A stretch of 64,000 bases of DNA from an uncultured Opitutia bacterium (lineage in GTDB: Bacteria; Verrucomicrobiota; Verrucomicrobiia; Opitutales; Opitutaceae), in contig CAIMAQ010000079.1 in NCBI GenBank assembly GCA_903839035.1, positions 1-64,000 on the forward strand, read 5' to 3'. The translations under genes were made by a program, and so were the position numbers. The notes beneath the pieces are model-generated. The model made no database searches. It was not told the origin of the DNA and saw only the letters and a program-made list of their open reading frames with translations. Positions within the stretch are counted from its first letter, which is position 1; every line of letters begins with the position of its first letter. Positions 51,872 through 61,424 of this stretch are shown piece by piece.

Positions 51872-52879
51872 CTACTCCCGCTTCAGCCCGCGGGTCATCA
51901 GCGCCTTGATCGCGCTCGCCGGGACTTTCCCCTCGTACAGGATGGCGTACATCTCGCGCAGGATCGGGGCGTCAATCTTCCGCTCCACGCAGAGGCCGTG
52001 AAATGACTCCGTGGTCTTGTAGCCCTCGACGACCGTCTTGCGGTGGGCCATCAGCTCCGCGACGGTGCGGCCCTCGCCAATGGCAAAGCCGAACTGCCGG
52101 TTGCGGCTCCACGCGCCATGGCAGGTCGCGATCAGGTCGCCAAAGCCGCTCAGGCCGTAAAACGTCTCCGGCCGGGCGCCGAGCGCGACGCCGACGCGGA
52201 CCATCTCGGCCAGCGCCCGTGTGAGCAGCGCGGCGCGGGAATTGTCGCCGAGCTTCAGCCCGTCGCAGCAGCCCGCGGCGATCGCGTAGATGTTTTTCAA
52301 GCAGCCGCCGAATTCCACGCCGGGCAGGTCATCACTGGTGTAAACCCGCAGCGTGGCCCCGCTGAGCGCCGCCTGCACGTCCGCCACGGCCGTCGCCACG
52401 GCCGTCGCCGTGGCCGGCGCGGCCAGCACCATCGCCGCGGGCAGGCCGCGGGCGACCTCGGCGGCGTTGGTCGGGCCGGTGAGCGAGGCGACAGAAATCC
52501 CCGGCAGCACCTCGGCGATGACCTGCGACGGCCGCAAATGCGTGCCCAGTTCCAAGCCCTTGGCGAGGCTGACCACGAGTTGGGGGTTTGTCGTCCCCAG
52601 CGCGGTGCGGACGCGCGCCCCGGTTTCGCGCAAGGCCTGCGAAGGACACGCCAGCAGCACGACCTCCGCCCCGGCGAGCGCGGCCTCCAAACTGGCGTCA
52701 ACGTACAGCTCGAGCGGCAGCGCCACCCCCGGCAGATAGTCGGTGTTTTCCCGCGAGGCCGTGAGGCTGAGCGCCTGCTCGGCCCGGCGTGGCACCAGCG
52801 TGACAGCCTGCCCGGCCCGCGCCAGGTGCAGCGCAAAGGCCGTGCCCCAGGCGCCGGCTCCAACAACCACAAATTTCAT
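51872..52879 (-). CDS. gpsA: Glycerol-3-phosphate dehydrogenase (NAD(P)+)
   Basis: 335 residues, standard. Rossmann motif GAGAWGTAFALHLARAG near residue 7, the LAKGLELGTHLRPS and LTGPTNAAEVARGLP regions, the catalytic-Lys motif FGGCLKNIYAIAAG, and GLSGFGDLIATC. It makes sn-glycerol-3-phosphate for phospholipids in the cytosol. It is on the minus strand, 225 bp from the lysA stop region across repeat-rich DNA. Confidence 0.96.
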   Translation of the reverse strand: MKFVVVGAGAWGTAFALHLARAGQAVTLVPRRAEQALSLTASRENTDYLPGVALPLELYVDASLEAALAGAEVVLLACPSQALRETGARVRTALGTTNPQLVVSLAKGLELGTHLRPSQVIAEVLPGISVASLTGPTNAAEVARGLPAAMVLAAPATATAVATAVADVQAALSGATLRVYTSDDLPGVEFGGCLKNIYAIAAGCCDGLKLGDNSRAALLTRALAEMVRVGVALGARPETFYGLSGFGDLIATCHGAWSRNRQFGFAIGEGRTVAELMAHRKTVVEGYKTTESFHGLCVERKIDAPILREMYAILYEGKVPASAIKALMTRGLKRE

Positions 52880-52949
52880 GGGGACGGTTTAACCACGGAT
52901 TGCGGGATTCGGCACGGCAATTTTTGTGCGAAGGCCGGATTACGAATGC

Positions 52950-52980
52950 TTGTCATTCTGAGCGCAGCGAAGAATGACAA
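52950..52980. repeat. Short dispersed palindrome TTGTCATTCT-N11-AGAATGACAA
   Basis: Perfect 10-bp arms around an 11-nt loop. The unit TTGTCATTCTGAGCGCAGCG is of a type I know as a common dispersed repeat in bacterial genomes. Lies in the gpsA-lysA gap. Confidence 0.65.
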
Positions 52981-52984
52981 GGTC

Positions 52985-53086
52985 GGCGGGCACGTCCCGG
53001 TGCCCGCATTCGCGAAGCAAGTCCGCCAGAATGACACGCAGGCTCTGATCGGGCGTGGCAAACGCGGACACCGGGACGTGCCCGCC
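52985..53086. repeat. Perfect 18-bp inverted repeat with 66-bp spacer, gpsA-lysA gap
   Basis: GGCGGGCACGTCCCGGTG (52985-53002) is the exact reverse complement of CACCGGGACGTGCCCGCC (53069-53086). The spacer also contains a smaller GGCAC-type hairpin. The right arm ends 18 bp before the lysA stop. Confidence 0.75.
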
Positions 53087-53104
53087 CACCTCAAGATCAC
53101 GGCC

Positions 53105-54409
53105 TTACTTCAAAAACGCCGGGATCTTCTCGCCCGCGGTCATGGACTCGAAGGTTTCGCGGACGTTCACGAGCTCGAAGGCGCTGCCGTTTACCATCAC
53201 TTCGGCGGGCATGCCGCGGGTGTTGTAGCGGCTGGCCATGACGTAGCCGTAGGCCCCCGCGCTCATGAGCGCGACGAGCTCGCCCTCGCCCACCTCCTGG
53301 ATGGACCGGTCTTTGGCGAAGCAGTCGCCGCTCTCGCAGATCGGGCCGACGATGTCCGCCACCAGCGCGCGCCGCGAACTGTCGCGGTGCACCGGGACGA
53401 TTTCGTGGAAGGACTCGTACATCGCGGGCCGCACGAGGTCGTTCATCGCCGCATCGACGATGAGGAAGTTCTTGCCCGCGCCACGCTTGAGGTGCTCGAC
53501 CCGCGCAAGGAGGACGCCGGCGTTGCCGACCATGAAGCGGCCGTGCTCGAGAAGGATCTTCAGCCCGAGCGGGACCAGCAGCGGCGTGAGGGTCGCGCCG
53601 TAAAGTTCGGGCGTGAGCGGGCGCTTGTCGGCCGGCTGCGCGTCCCACCAGGACTGCGGGCCGCTCGCGAGGGCGTCGCGGTAGACGATGCCCATGCCAC
53701 CGCCGATGGAGAAATACTCGATGCCATACGCGGCCTTCAGTTCGGCGACAAAGCCGGCGACCTTCTTCACCGCCTCGACAAACGGCCCGACCTCGGTGAG
53801 CTGCGAGCCGATGTGCATCTGCACCCCGCGGATGCGGAGGTTCTTCAGCTTGGCCGCGGCCTCGTAGGCGGCGGCGGCGTGCTTCAGGGGGATGCCAAAC
53901 TTGTTGTCACTCTTGCCCGTGGTGATCTTGGCGTGCGTGTGCGCATCCACGTCCGGGTTGATGCGGATGGCGATGGGCGCCTTGACGCCCAGCTGGCCGG
54001 CCACGTGGTTGATGCGGGCGAGTTCGGGCTCGCTCTCCACGTGGAAGGCGTAAATGCCGTTTTCCAGGGCCAGCTTGATCTCGCCCTCGGTCTTGCCGAC
54101 GCCGGCGAAGACACTGGTGTTCACCTTCGCGCCCGCCGCGAGGACCCGGCGCAGCTCGCCGCCGGAAACGAGGTCAAAGCCCGCCCCGAGGTTAGCGAAG
54201 TGCCGGATCACGGCCAGGTTGGAGTTGGCCTTCATCGCGTAGCAGATCTGCAGGTCGAGGCCACTCAGGTTGCGCTGCAGGCGGTGGTAATTGTCCGCCA
54301 TGGTGGCCGCGCTGTAGACGTAAGTCGGCGTCCCGTAGAGCTTGGCGATGGCCGCGAGGTCGGCCGATTCACAGTGCAGATCCTGTCCGGAGTAGTGGAA
54401 GTGGTGCAT
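53105..54409 (-). CDS. lysA: Diaminopimelate decarboxylase
   Basis: 434 residues. Final lysine-synthesis step, PLP enzyme. The PLP Lys is in CYAMKANSN near residue 60; IGGGMG and CESGDCFAKDR motifs and the C-terminal GAYGYVMASRYN are typical. The usual EPGR motif, which binds PLP phosphate, reads EHGRFMVG. All other landmarks are intact, so function is expected. Start ATG at 54409. Confidence 0.94.
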   Translation of the reverse strand: MHHFHYSGQDLHCESADLAAIAKLYGTPTYVYSAATMADNYHRLQRNLSGLDLQICYAMKANSNLAVIRHFANLGAGFDLVSGGELRRVLAAGAKVNTSVFAGVGKTEGEIKLALENGIYAFHVESEPELARINHVAGQLGVKAPIAIRINPDVDAHTHAKITTGKSDNKFGIPLKHAAAAYEAAAKLKNLRIRGVQMHIGSQLTEVGPFVEAVKKVAGFVAELKAAYGIEYFSIGGGMGIVYRDALASGPQSWWDAQPADKRPLTPELYGATLTPLLVPLGLKILLEHGRFMVGNAGVLLARVEHLKRGAGKNFLIVDAAMNDLVRPAMYESFHEIVPVHRDSSRRALVADIVGPICESGDCFAKDRSIQEVGEGELVALMSAGAYGYVMASRYNTRGMPAEVMVNGSAFELVNVRETFESMTAGEKIPAFLK

Positions 54410-54498
54410 GGGAGCGTGGAAAAAATTCGTGAAAGACCGACCTTAGCGGGTTTCCCCTTGAAAAAACCACCCCTAATTTCGGTGATGACATCCCCATC

Positions 54499-54753
54499 AT
54501 GTTGCGCGCCGTCCAGCATCTTTTCCACCGTCCCGCCATCCGGCTGGGCGTCATGGACGGGCCGCGGGGTCTCTGCCGCAACCAGCGGTTCGCGAGCTTC
54601 CTGGTCGAGTGCAACCGGAAGCCGCTCGACACCCATTTTCACGACACCGTGCAGCGCGGGCGCAAGCTGCTGCGGCAGGCCCTCATGGTCGGGCTGGTCG
54701 GGAGCGGGGTCTGGATCGCGTTCGAGAGCGCCCGGGCCTTGTCGGTGTTCTGA
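54499..54753 (+). CDS. Small hypothetical protein with one C-terminal membrane segment
   Basis: 84 residues from ATG at 54499. One hydrophobic helix near 62-80 (LMVGLVGSGVWIAFESA) and an Arg-rich N-terminal half with no known motif. It is divergent from lysA (89 bp). I do not recognise a family. Confidence 0.4.
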   Translation: MLRAVQHLFHRPAIRLGVMDGPRGLCRNQRFASFLVECNRKPLDTHFHDTVQRGRKLLRQALMVGLVGSGVWIAFESARALSVF

Positions 54754-54820
54754 GCGCCGGCCGGGTCAATCTCGGCGGTCTTGCACTTTCGGGACCGGCT
54801 GCCATCCGTTGGCGCATCCC

Positions 54821-55291
54821 ATGAAAACGGCCTCCCTCCTCCTTGGTTTCCTGCTCGTCGCGTGCGTTCTGCTGGCCGGTTGCGCCACCCCGCCCAAGGC
54901 CACCGGCGTCGCCGTCACCGTGACCGGCTTCCGCGACGCCGAGGGCTCCCCGCAGAACCGCGCGATCATGACCCTGCATTTTACGAGCGAGAATGTGACC
55001 GCGGTCGGATTCACCCGCACCGTCCACGAGCTTTACCTCAACGACCGCTTTGTCGGCAAGGTGGAGAACCTGACGCCGGTGGGCGTGCCGCCGATGGGCA
55101 GCGTCAACCTGGATGTGCCCATCACCCTCGAAAATCCGGGCGTGGTGCGGCAGATCCTGTCCTTCTTGGACAAGTCCCCCTACCGCCTGGTGACCGTGCT
55201 GCATTACACCGACGGCGACGACAAGGTGCAGATCAAGGTCACCGCCGAGGGCAAGGTCGAGCTGCTCGGGCTCGAGCAAGCGGCCCGCTGA
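54821..55291 (+). CDS. LEA14-like lipoprotein
   Basis: 156 residues. Signal peptide with lipobox VLLAGC (Cys about 21), then a single LEA14/WHy-type beta-sandwich (VTVTGFRDAEGSPQN, VHELYLNDRFVGKVENL, PPMGSVNLDVPITL). These domains occur in small envelope lipoproteins of unknown function. Followed by a hairpin at 55295-55331. Confidence 0.65.
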   Translation: MKTASLLLGFLLVACVLLAGCATPPKATGVAVTVTGFRDAEGSPQNRAIMTLHFTSENVTAVGFTRTVHELYLNDRFVGKVENLTPVGVPPMGSVNLDVPITLENPGVVRQILSFLDKSPYRLVTVLHYTDGDDKVQIKVTAEGKVELLGLEQAAR

Positions 55292-55294
55292 AAA

Positions 55295-55331
55295 CGAAAA
55301 GACGGCCCACGCCAGAGGCGGGGACCGTCTT
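55295..55331 (-). terminator. Hairpin between converging 54821 and 55352 genes
   Basis: AAGACGG and CCGTCTT arms with a GC-rich inner stem. Read on the minus strand it is followed by TTTTCGTTTT, so it best serves the small gene at 55352-55573; it may also stop the lipoprotein gene. Confidence 0.65.
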
Positions 55332-55351
55332 CCAATGCGAGCCGGCGGTGA

Positions 55352-55573
55352 TCAGGCCGCCAGTTCGAAAACCGTCGCCCGGCGGGCGGGCCGGGGAAAC
55401 TGCGTCACCATCGCGCGGGCTTCCAGCGGCTTGATCGTGCGGGTGCAATCCGCGAGGAAGATGCTGAGGAGGCAGGCGCCGAAAACCAGCGAGCCGGCGA
55501 GGGCAAGTGATTGGAAGAAAAGAACAAACGCGACGAGCGCGGCGAGGGCGAGGAGAGCGGTAAGGGTTTTCAT
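55352..55573 (-). CDS. Small hypothetical membrane protein
   Basis: 73 residues from ATG at 55573. Two hydrophobic stretches (about 3-22 and 26-44) and a short basic tail. No family recognised. It lies between two hairpins and may be a small membrane peptide. Confidence 0.4.
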   Translation of the reverse strand: MKTLTALLALAALVAFVLFFQSLALAGSLVFGACLLSIFLADCTRTIKPLEARAMVTQFPRPARRATVFELAA

Positions 55574-55623
55574 GGTGTTCAAATTGTTGATGCCCTGAAA
55601 ACACGGAGGTCTCCGGAAAGTTA

Positions 55624-55652
55624 CAAAAAAACACCGCCCCAGGATAGGGCGG
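55624..55652 (-). terminator. Rho-independent terminator after sdhB
   Basis: On the minus strand CCGCCC-TATCCTG-GGGCGG forms the stem (55634-55652), followed by TGTTTTTTT. It lies 38 bp after the sdhB stop and ends the sdhCAB operon. Confidence 0.9.
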
Positions 55653-55689
55653 CGGGATAAAATCGCCTAACTATCTCCAATGTTTTGAC

Positions 55690-56499
55690 TTAGCCGGACC
55701 CGCCGGCGGCCGAGGAGACGGGCTTGAAAGCGGAGCGGACACTGGCCTTCAGGTAGTCCCGGTTCAGGCGCGCGATAAAATCGTGGCTGATGGTCTTTGG
55801 GCAGGCGGCGCTGCACTCGTACTGGTTGGTGCAGCTGCCGAAGCCAAGGGCGTCCATCGTGTTCACCATGGCCAGCACACGCGAATCGCGTTCCGGCTGG
55901 CCCTGCGGGAGCAGGCCGAGTTGCGAGACCTTGGCGGCAACAAAGAGCATCGCGGAGGCGTTCTTGCACGCGGCGACACAGGCGCCGCAGCCGATGCAGG
56001 CCGCCGCGTCCATCGCGAGGTCGGCGTCGGTCTTCGGCACGGGAATGGAATTGGCATCGGGCGCGGCACCCGTGCGCACGCTGATGAACCCGCCGGCCTG
56101 GATGATCCGGTCGAAGGCCGACCGGTCCACCACGAGGTCCTTGACCAGCGGAAACGCCTTCGCGCGGAACGGCTCGACCACAATCACTTCGCCGTCACGG
56201 AAGGCGCGCATGTAGATCTGGCAGGTGGCGACCCCATGGCCGGGCCCGTGGGCCTTGCCGTTGATCGTGCACGAGCAGGTGCCGCAGATGCCCTCGCGGC
56301 AGTCGTGGGCGAACGCGATGGGTTCCTCGCCCTTCAGCGTCAGCCCGTCGTTCACCACGTCGAGCATCTCGAGGAACGACATGTGCGTGCTCAGGTTGGC
56401 CGCGGGATAGTCGACAAATTTTCCGGGCGCATCCGGCCCCGCCTGCCGCCAGACGCGGAGGGTGATGCTAATCGTGTTGCTGTTGGTTTCGGCGACCAT
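55690..56499 (-). CDS. sdhB: Succinate dehydrogenase/fumarate reductase iron-sulfur subunit
   Basis: 269 residues. Three Fe-S clusters: the 2Fe-2S motif [11 protein letters not shown], the 4Fe-4S motif [11 protein letters not shown] and the 3Fe-4S motif [13 protein letters not shown]. It transfers electrons from the flavin to the quinone in the membrane. Start ATG at 56499, 11 bp after sdhA. Confidence 0.94.
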   Translation of the reverse strand: MVAETNSNTISITLRVWRQAGPDAPGKFVDYPAANLSTHMSFLEMLDVVNDGLTLKGEEPIAFAHDCREGICGTCSCTINGKAHGPGHGVATCQIYMRAFRDGEVIVVEPFRAKAFPLVKDLVVDRSAFDRIIQAGGFISVRTGAAPDANSIPVPKTDADLAMDAAACIGCGACVAACKNASAMLFVAAKVSQLGLLPQGQPERDSRVLAMVNTMDALGFGSCTNQYECSAACPKTISHDFIARLNRDYLKASVRSAFKPVSSAAGGSG

Positions 56500-56510
56500 C
56501 GGGGTGGAAG

Positions 56511-58433
56511 TTACTTGTAGTTGCGGACGCTCATCTTCGTGAACTCGTAATTGAGCGGTTCGATGTTGCGGAGCGGCGGCTTGCCCGCCCCCTGGAATTC
56601 CCACGCGGCGACGTGCGCGAACTTCTCGTCATCCCGTTTGCACTCGCCGTCGGGATACTGGTATTCCTCGCGGAAATGGCCGCCACAGCTCTCCTCGCGC
56701 GTAAGCGCGTCGAGGCAGAGCAGTTCGCCCAGCTCGAAAAAGTCCGCCACGCGGCCCGCCTGCTCCAGCGACTGGTTGAGCGTGGCCGCGGAACCCGGCA
56801 CGGTGACGTTCGCCCAGAACTCGTCGCGCAGCGCCGGGATCAGCTTCAGCGCCTGCTCGAGGCTGGCGCGCGTGCGCGCCATGCCGCAGTGCTCCCACAG
56901 GATCTTGCCGAGCCGCTTGTGGTAATGACTGACGGTCTCCTTGCCCTTGATCTGCAGGAAGCGTTCCGTCATCGCGCGGATGTTTTCCGCCGCGGCCTTG
57001 AACTCCGGGGCGTCAACCGACGGGCGCGCGCCGGGCTTCTGGCCGGCGAGATAGTCGCCGATCGTGTAGGGAATGACAAAATAGCCGTCGGCGAGGCCCT
57101 GCATCAGCGCGGAGGCGCCGAGCCGGTTCGCGCCGTGGTCGGAGAAGTTCGCCTCGCCGAGCACGAAGAGCCCGGGGACGTTCGACATCAGGTTATAATC
57201 CACCCACAGGCCGCCCATGGTGTAGTGCACCGCCGGGAAGATGCGCATCGGCTGCTGGTAGGCGCTCTCCGCGGTGATCTCGTGGTAGATGTCGAAGAGG
57301 TTGCCGTAGCGCTCGCGGACGACGGGTTCGCCGAGCCGGTTGATCGCGTCGGCAAAATCGAGGTAAACCCCCAGGCCGGTCTCCCCGACGCCGCGACCCT
57401 CGTCGCACACGCGCTTGGCGGCGCGCGAGGCGATGTCCCGCGGCGCGAGGTTGCCGAAGCTCGGATACATCCGCTCGAGATAATAGTCGCGATCCGCCTC
57501 GGGGATGCTCGCCGGCGGCTTGAGGCGGTCAGCCTTGTTCTTCGGCGCCCAGATGCGGCCGTCGTTGCGCAGCGACTCCGACATGAGCGTGAGCTTCGAC
57601 TGGTAGTCGCCGGTGACCGGGATGCACGTCGGGTGGATCTGCGTGTAGCACGGGTTCGCGAAGCACGCGCCGCGCTTGTAGGCGCGCCAGCTGGCGGTGA
57701 CGTTGGAGCCGCGCGCGTAGGTGGAAAGGTTGAAGACGTTGCCGTAGCCGCCGGTCGCGAGGATGACCGCGTCGGCGGCGTAGCGCTCGATCTCGCCGGT
57801 GATGAGGTTGCGAACGATGATGCCCTTCGCGTGGCCGTCCACGACGACGAGGTCGAGCATCTCGCTGTTCGTGTGCTGCTCCACCCCGCCCGCCGCAATC
57901 ATGCGCGAAAGGGCGGAATAGGCGCCCAGCAGCAGTTGCTGGCCAGTCTGGCCGCGGGCGTAAAACGTACGGCTCACCTGCGCGCCACCGAACGAGCGGT
58001 TGGCGAGCAGGCCGCCGTATTCGCGCGCGAACGGCACGCCCTGCGCGACGCACTGGTCGATGATGTTGACCGAGACCTCGGCGAGGCGGTGGACATTCGC
58101 CTCGCGGGAGCGGTAGTCACCGCCCTTGAGGGTGTCGTAGAACAGCCGGTGCACCGAGTCGCCGTCGTTCTGGTAATTCTTCGCCGCGTTGATCCCGCCC
58201 TGCGCGGCGATGGAGTGGGCCCGGCGCGGGCTGTCGTGGAAGACGAAATTCTTCACCTTGTAGCCGAGCTCCGCGAGCGTGGCCGAGGCCGAGGCGCCCG
58301 CGAGACCGGCGCCGACGACGATGATCTCGTATTTCCGCTTGTTGGCCGGGTTGACGAGCTTGATCTCCGTCTTGTGGCGGCGCCACTTGTCGGCGAGCGG
58401 ACCGGCGGGAATCTTGGAATCAAGTTTGGCCAT
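56511..58433 (-). CDS. sdhA: Succinate dehydrogenase/fumarate reductase flavoprotein subunit
   Basis: 640 residues. FAD-binding [17 protein letters not shown], and the covalent-flavin region [11 protein letters not shown] with its His near residue 77. Oxidises succinate to fumarate. The length and sequence style match the B-type enzymes of Bacteroidota and Verrucomicrobia. Located between sdhC and sdhB in the order C-A-B. Confidence 0.95.
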   Translation of the reverse strand: MAKLDSKIPAGPLADKWRRHKTEIKLVNPANKRKYEIIVVGAGLAGASASATLAELGYKVKNFVFHDSPRRAHSIAAQGGINAAKNYQNDGDSVHRLFYDTLKGGDYRSREANVHRLAEVSVNIIDQCVAQGVPFAREYGGLLANRSFGGAQVSRTFYARGQTGQQLLLGAYSALSRMIAAGGVEQHTNSEMLDLVVVDGHAKGIIVRNLITGEIERYAADAVILATGGYGNVFNLSTYARGSNVTASWRAYKRGACFANPCYTQIHPTCIPVTGDYQSKLTLMSESLRNDGRIWAPKNKADRLKPPASIPEADRDYYLERMYPSFGNLAPRDIASRAAKRVCDEGRGVGETGLGVYLDFADAINRLGEPVVRERYGNLFDIYHEITAESAYQQPMRIFPAVHYTMGGLWVDYNLMSNVPGLFVLGEANFSDHGANRLGASALMQGLADGYFVIPYTIGDYLAGQKPGARPSVDAPEFKAAAENIRAMTERFLQIKGKETVSHYHKRLGKILWEHCGMARTRASLEQALKLIPALRDEFWANVTVPGSAATLNQSLEQAGRVADFFELGELLCLDALTREESCGGHFREEYQYPDGECKRDDEKFAHVAAWEFQGAGKPPLRNIEPLNYEFTKMSVRNYK

Positions 58434-58441
58434 GGCGGGAA

Positions 58442-59209
58442 TTAGGGGCGGGCGGCGGCGCGGGCGGGCTCAGCCACCGGGATTTTGCCGAGCAGCACCG
58501 CGCCCGGGATGGCGAGGTTGCCGAGGAAGTAGATGGCGCAGAAAACGATGACGAGCTTGCGCAGCGCCCCCGCCCATTTCTGCGAGCGCCAACCGAAGGT
58601 CTGGAACAGGCTGTCGGCGCCGTGCAGCAGGTGGAAGCTGAGCAGCCCCACCGCCACGATGTAGAACAGGGCAACCACGGGTTGCTGAAAGCCGAGGATG
58701 ACCATGCTGCGCACGTCGAGCACCTGGGTGCCGCTCTTGACGGCGAGGAAGCCCGCGACGCGATAGTCGCCGACCATGGTGTAGAGCGGGAGGTTTTCCT
58801 TGTACGTCGCGACCGAGGTGAACCCGAGGGTGAAATGCGCCAGATGGTAAAGCAGGAAGGCCAGGACCACCACGCCGGTCCAGCGCATCATCCGCGACGC
58901 CAGCGTCGCCTGGATGGTGTGCTTCACGCCATACTTGATCTGCCGGGCCGCATGGTTTTCCAGCGTCAGCACCGTGGCCGCCCAGATGTGGAGGATGACG
59001 CTCCCGAGCAGCACGATCCGCGCGACCCAGAGCAACGGCCCAAGCTGGTGGAGAAACGCTCCGTAGCCGTTGAGGCGGTCGGCCTCCTCGAAGATCTGCA
59101 GGTTGCCCACGAGGTGGCCGATGACGAATCCGATCAGGATCACGCCCGTGGCCGCGATGATGATTTTCCGGCCGATGGTGGAACCGAAGATGCTGCCGGC
59201 AAGATTCAT
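58442..59209 (-). CDS. sdhC: Succinate dehydrogenase cytochrome b subunit (B-type)
   Basis: 255 residues with five membrane helices. Heme-ligand histidines are in [35 protein letters not shown] and [12 protein letters not shown]-type enzymes use two hemes and menaquinone, with one membrane subunit. First gene of the operon. Confidence 0.9.
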   Translation of the reverse strand: MNLAGSIFGSTIGRKIIIAATGVILIGFVIGHLVGNLQIFEEADRLNGYGAFLHQLGPLLWVARIVLLGSVILHIWAATVLTLENHAARQIKYGVKHTIQATLASRMMRWTGVVVLAFLLYHLAHFTLGFTSVATYKENLPLYTMVGDYRVAGFLAVKSGTQVLDVRSMVILGFQQPVVALFYIVAVGLLSFHLLHGADSLFQTFGWRSQKWAGALRKLVIVFCAIYFLGNLAIPGAVLLGKIPVAEPARAAARP

Positions 59210-59307
59210 GACAAGGACGTGGTGAAGAAGGGGTTCAGGCGCCCAGACGCTCGGCTACCCTCCCCGGGAAGTAAAGTTTATCGGTGGCGGCCGCGAACTT
59301 CGTTTGG

Positions 59308-59317
59308 GCTTATAAGC
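59308..59317 (-). promoter_or_regulatory. Possible sdhCAB promoter element near GCTTATAAGC
   Basis: In an AT-rich patch about 100 bp upstream of the sdhC start, the minus strand reads TATAAG (a -10-like hexamer) within the palindrome GCTTATAAGC. A TTCTTA about 17 bp upstream would be a weak -35. Suggestive only. Confidence 0.3.
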
Positions 59318-59362
59318 GAGCCTAACCTTTTTAAGAAGCCGTGGGCGCCGCGTCTGATTGAC

Positions 59363-59411
59363 GTGGGTTGCGAGCTTGTCGCGCAACGTTGGGTGCCAGC
59401 ACGCAACCCAC
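59363..59411. repeat. Dispersed palindrome, family B, copy 2
   Basis: GTGGGTTGCGAGCTTG... and ...GCACGCAACCCAC around AACGTT, matching copy 1 at 15393-15440 at the arm ends and centre. It lies upstream of sdhC and is followed by a second hairpin. Confidence 0.75.
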
Positions 59412-59434
59412 AGGGCGGGTCAGAGACCCGCCCT
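59412..59434. repeat. Perfect hairpin AGGGCGGGTC-AGA-GACCCGCCCT
   Basis: Ten-bp perfect arms with a 3-nt loop immediately after family B copy 2. Located just downstream of the PaaK-like gene stop (minus strand), it could act as a terminator hairpin but lacks a T-run. Confidence 0.65.
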
Positions 59435-59441
59435 ACCTCCC

Positions 59442-60704
59442 CTACCGCACCAGCGGCTTGAGGAGGGCGAACTTGCCGCTCGCGGCGGGCGCAAGCACGC
59501 GGCGCCGGAACGCATTCACGCGCACGCCCGCACCCAACACGGCTGCGATCGCCGATTCCACCTCGCGATGGTCCGCGTTTTCTTCGGCGACATAGTGAAA
59601 ATCCCAGCGGTCGGCCGCCGTCTGCACGAGCGAGTAGTGCCAGCAGGCGAAATTCGCCGGCAGGGCCGCGTCAATGTCCGTGGTCGACACCAGCGAGCCG
59701 TCGGGCCGGAAATACAGGTTGCCCTCGCGGCCCAGCAGGCGGAAGCCCGCCGGGAATTGCTGCACGATGTCGCCGGTGTGGTAGCGCAGCAGCGGCATCG
59801 CCACCCGGTCGCGCGTCGTCACGTGGATCTGGAACACGCCCGGTAATTCCGCGCGCCACGGCACAAGCTCGATGAAGGCGTTGGCGCCGATCGCCTGGGA
59901 ATTGTCCTTGAACGCCTCGCCGACGAAAATGTACCCCGCCTCGGTTGAGCCGTAGAGGTCCACCTGCGGCGCGGGAAAGACCTCCGCGATGCGCCGGCCA
60001 TGCTGGGTGCTCGCCTTGCCGTAGGTCAGGATCACGGCCTTGATGCTCGGCACCTTGACGCCGCGCTTTTGTACCGCGCGCGCCAGGAGCGAGAGATAAA
60101 CCGGCTCGCCCTCGATCACCTCGGGCTTCGTTGCCTGCAGCTCGAGCACGATGCGATCCCACTCCGCCTCGGGGAACGCGAACGGGTCGCTGGAGAGGTT
60201 CAGGTAGACCGTGCCGTTGAAATAGCGGTGAGGAAACGGGTGGTCCTCGTACGGACAAAGGTTGCTGGAGCAGCCCACCGGCGCGAGGACGCACTTGCGG
60301 TAGGGCCGGCCCACGAACTGGCGCAGGATCGGCGAGGCGCGGTAGGCGTTCTCGGTCTGGCGGTCCCACCAGCCCTCTTCCATGATCACGGTCATCGGCG
60401 ACTGGGTCGTCCCACCCGTGCTCTCGTACTCAAAGCGTTTCGTCAGCAGGCCGCGGTCCACGTCCGCGTAGTCGGCGAAGAACGCCTGATGCCCCTGGTC
60501 GATGATCTCCTTTTTCGACAGCGCCGGGATCTCGCTGTAGCAGGACCATTTCAACGGGTCCGGGTGCAGCGGGAAGCGCCGGCCGTACAATGGGCTCCGT
60601 TCGTAAATCTTGCGGATCTCCCTCTCCAGCAAGGCCGGCACCTGGCCACCCGGGGTGGCGGGTCCGAGGGTCTCGGGCAGGTTGGCAAATTGGGGGGCGG
60701 ACAT
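59442..60704 (-). CDS. PaaK-like adenylate-forming enzyme
   Basis: 420 residues, near the usual length of phenylacetate-CoA-ligase-like proteins. Motifs: phosphate-binding YESTGGTTQSPMTV near 93-106, YGSTEAGYIFVG (adenine-binding motif), and the LRYHTGD region. It probably activates a carboxylate as an acyl-AMP or acyl-CoA. No partner thioesterase or CoA-pathway genes are adjacent, so substrate is unknown. Start at 60704. Confidence 0.75.
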   Translation of the reverse strand: MSAPQFANLPETLGPATPGGQVPALLEREIRKIYERSPLYGRRFPLHPDPLKWSCYSEIPALSKKEIIDQGHQAFFADYADVDRGLLTKRFEYESTGGTTQSPMTVIMEEGWWDRQTENAYRASPILRQFVGRPYRKCVLAPVGCSSNLCPYEDHPFPHRYFNGTVYLNLSSDPFAFPEAEWDRIVLELQATKPEVIEGEPVYLSLLARAVQKRGVKVPSIKAVILTYGKASTQHGRRIAEVFPAPQVDLYGSTEAGYIFVGEAFKDNSQAIGANAFIELVPWRAELPGVFQIHVTTRDRVAMPLLRYHTGDIVQQFPAGFRLLGREGNLYFRPDGSLVSTTDIDAALPANFACWHYSLVQTAADRWDFHYVAEENADHREVESAIAAVLGAGVRVNAFRRRVLAPAASGKFALLKPLVR

Positions 60705-60788
60705 GGTGGCGGGGCGAGCGTCAGGTAAGCGGGGGGCGGGGTTTAGTCAAATGCCGGAGGGAAAGAGGATTATCGTCACCTTTCCGTC

Positions 60789-61358
60789 TCAGGGTTTCAT
60801 CTTCTGCCAGAGCGGCTCGAAATAAAACAGCGCATCCAGTACCAGCCCGTGGGTAATCTTGCCCGCCCGCGCGAGCGCGAGCACCTCGTCCACCGGCTGC
60901 GTCGTAACCGCGATTTCCTCGTCCGTGTCCCACTCCTGTGCCGCCGAGGCGACGGCGTTCTCCACCAGCACAAAATGGCAGCGGTTACTTTGGATCGCGG
61001 GATTGGGGTGCACGCTGCCGAGCAGCCGCGCGGACGTCCCGACAAACCCCGTCTCCTCGCGCAGCTCGCGCAGTCCCGTGGCCACCGGTTCCTCGCCCGG
61101 CTCCATCATGCCGCCCGGAATCTCGAGCGAGAAGCTGTCGATGCCAAAACGAAACTGTTTCACCAGCACGAGCTGGTGGTCGGGCGTGAGGGCGAGGACG
61201 TTCACCCAGTCCGGCGGGCGGATGACCACGAAGTCGCGCTCCCCCGCGCGCCCCGGATGTCGGAAGCGCGTGCTCTGCAGGTCGAACACCCGCGTCGTGG
61301 CGAGCGTCGTGCTGGTGAGTTTTTCCCAGCGCGCGAGCCCGGGGTGGGACGGATTCAT
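60789..61358 (-). CDS. Nudix hydrolase (ADP-ribose pyrophosphatase-like)
   Basis: 189 residues. The Nudix box GGMMEPGEEPVATGLRELREETG starts near residue 92 and carries the catalytic RE-x-x-EE-x-G residues. N-terminal domain motif RDFVVIRPPDWVNVLAL suggests the ADP-ribose/sugar-nucleotide group. Start ATG at 61358. Confidence 0.88.
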   Translation of the reverse strand: MNPSHPGLARWEKLTSTTLATTRVFDLQSTRFRHPGRAGERDFVVIRPPDWVNVLALTPDHQLVLVKQFRFGIDSFSLEIPGGMMEPGEEPVATGLRELREETGFVGTSARLLGSVHPNPAIQSNRCHFVLVENAVASAAQEWDTDEEIAVTTQPVDEVLALARAGKITHGLVLDALFYFEPLWQKMKP

Positions 61359-61424
61359 GAGGGCGAAAAAAATGCCTCCTGACCACAAGGGCGAGGAGGC
61401 ACAAATTTTAAGCGAAGCCGCGGA

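Noticed and set aside
52043-55291. A 1082-codon + frame spanning gpsA, lysA and the LEA-like gene
   Set aside because: Only its last 156 codons (from 54821) look like a protein, with a lipobox; the rest is opposite lysA and gpsA.
56613-58445. A long + strand open frame opposite sdhA
   Set aside because: Shadow frame of the flavoprotein, which has unmistakable FAD motifs.
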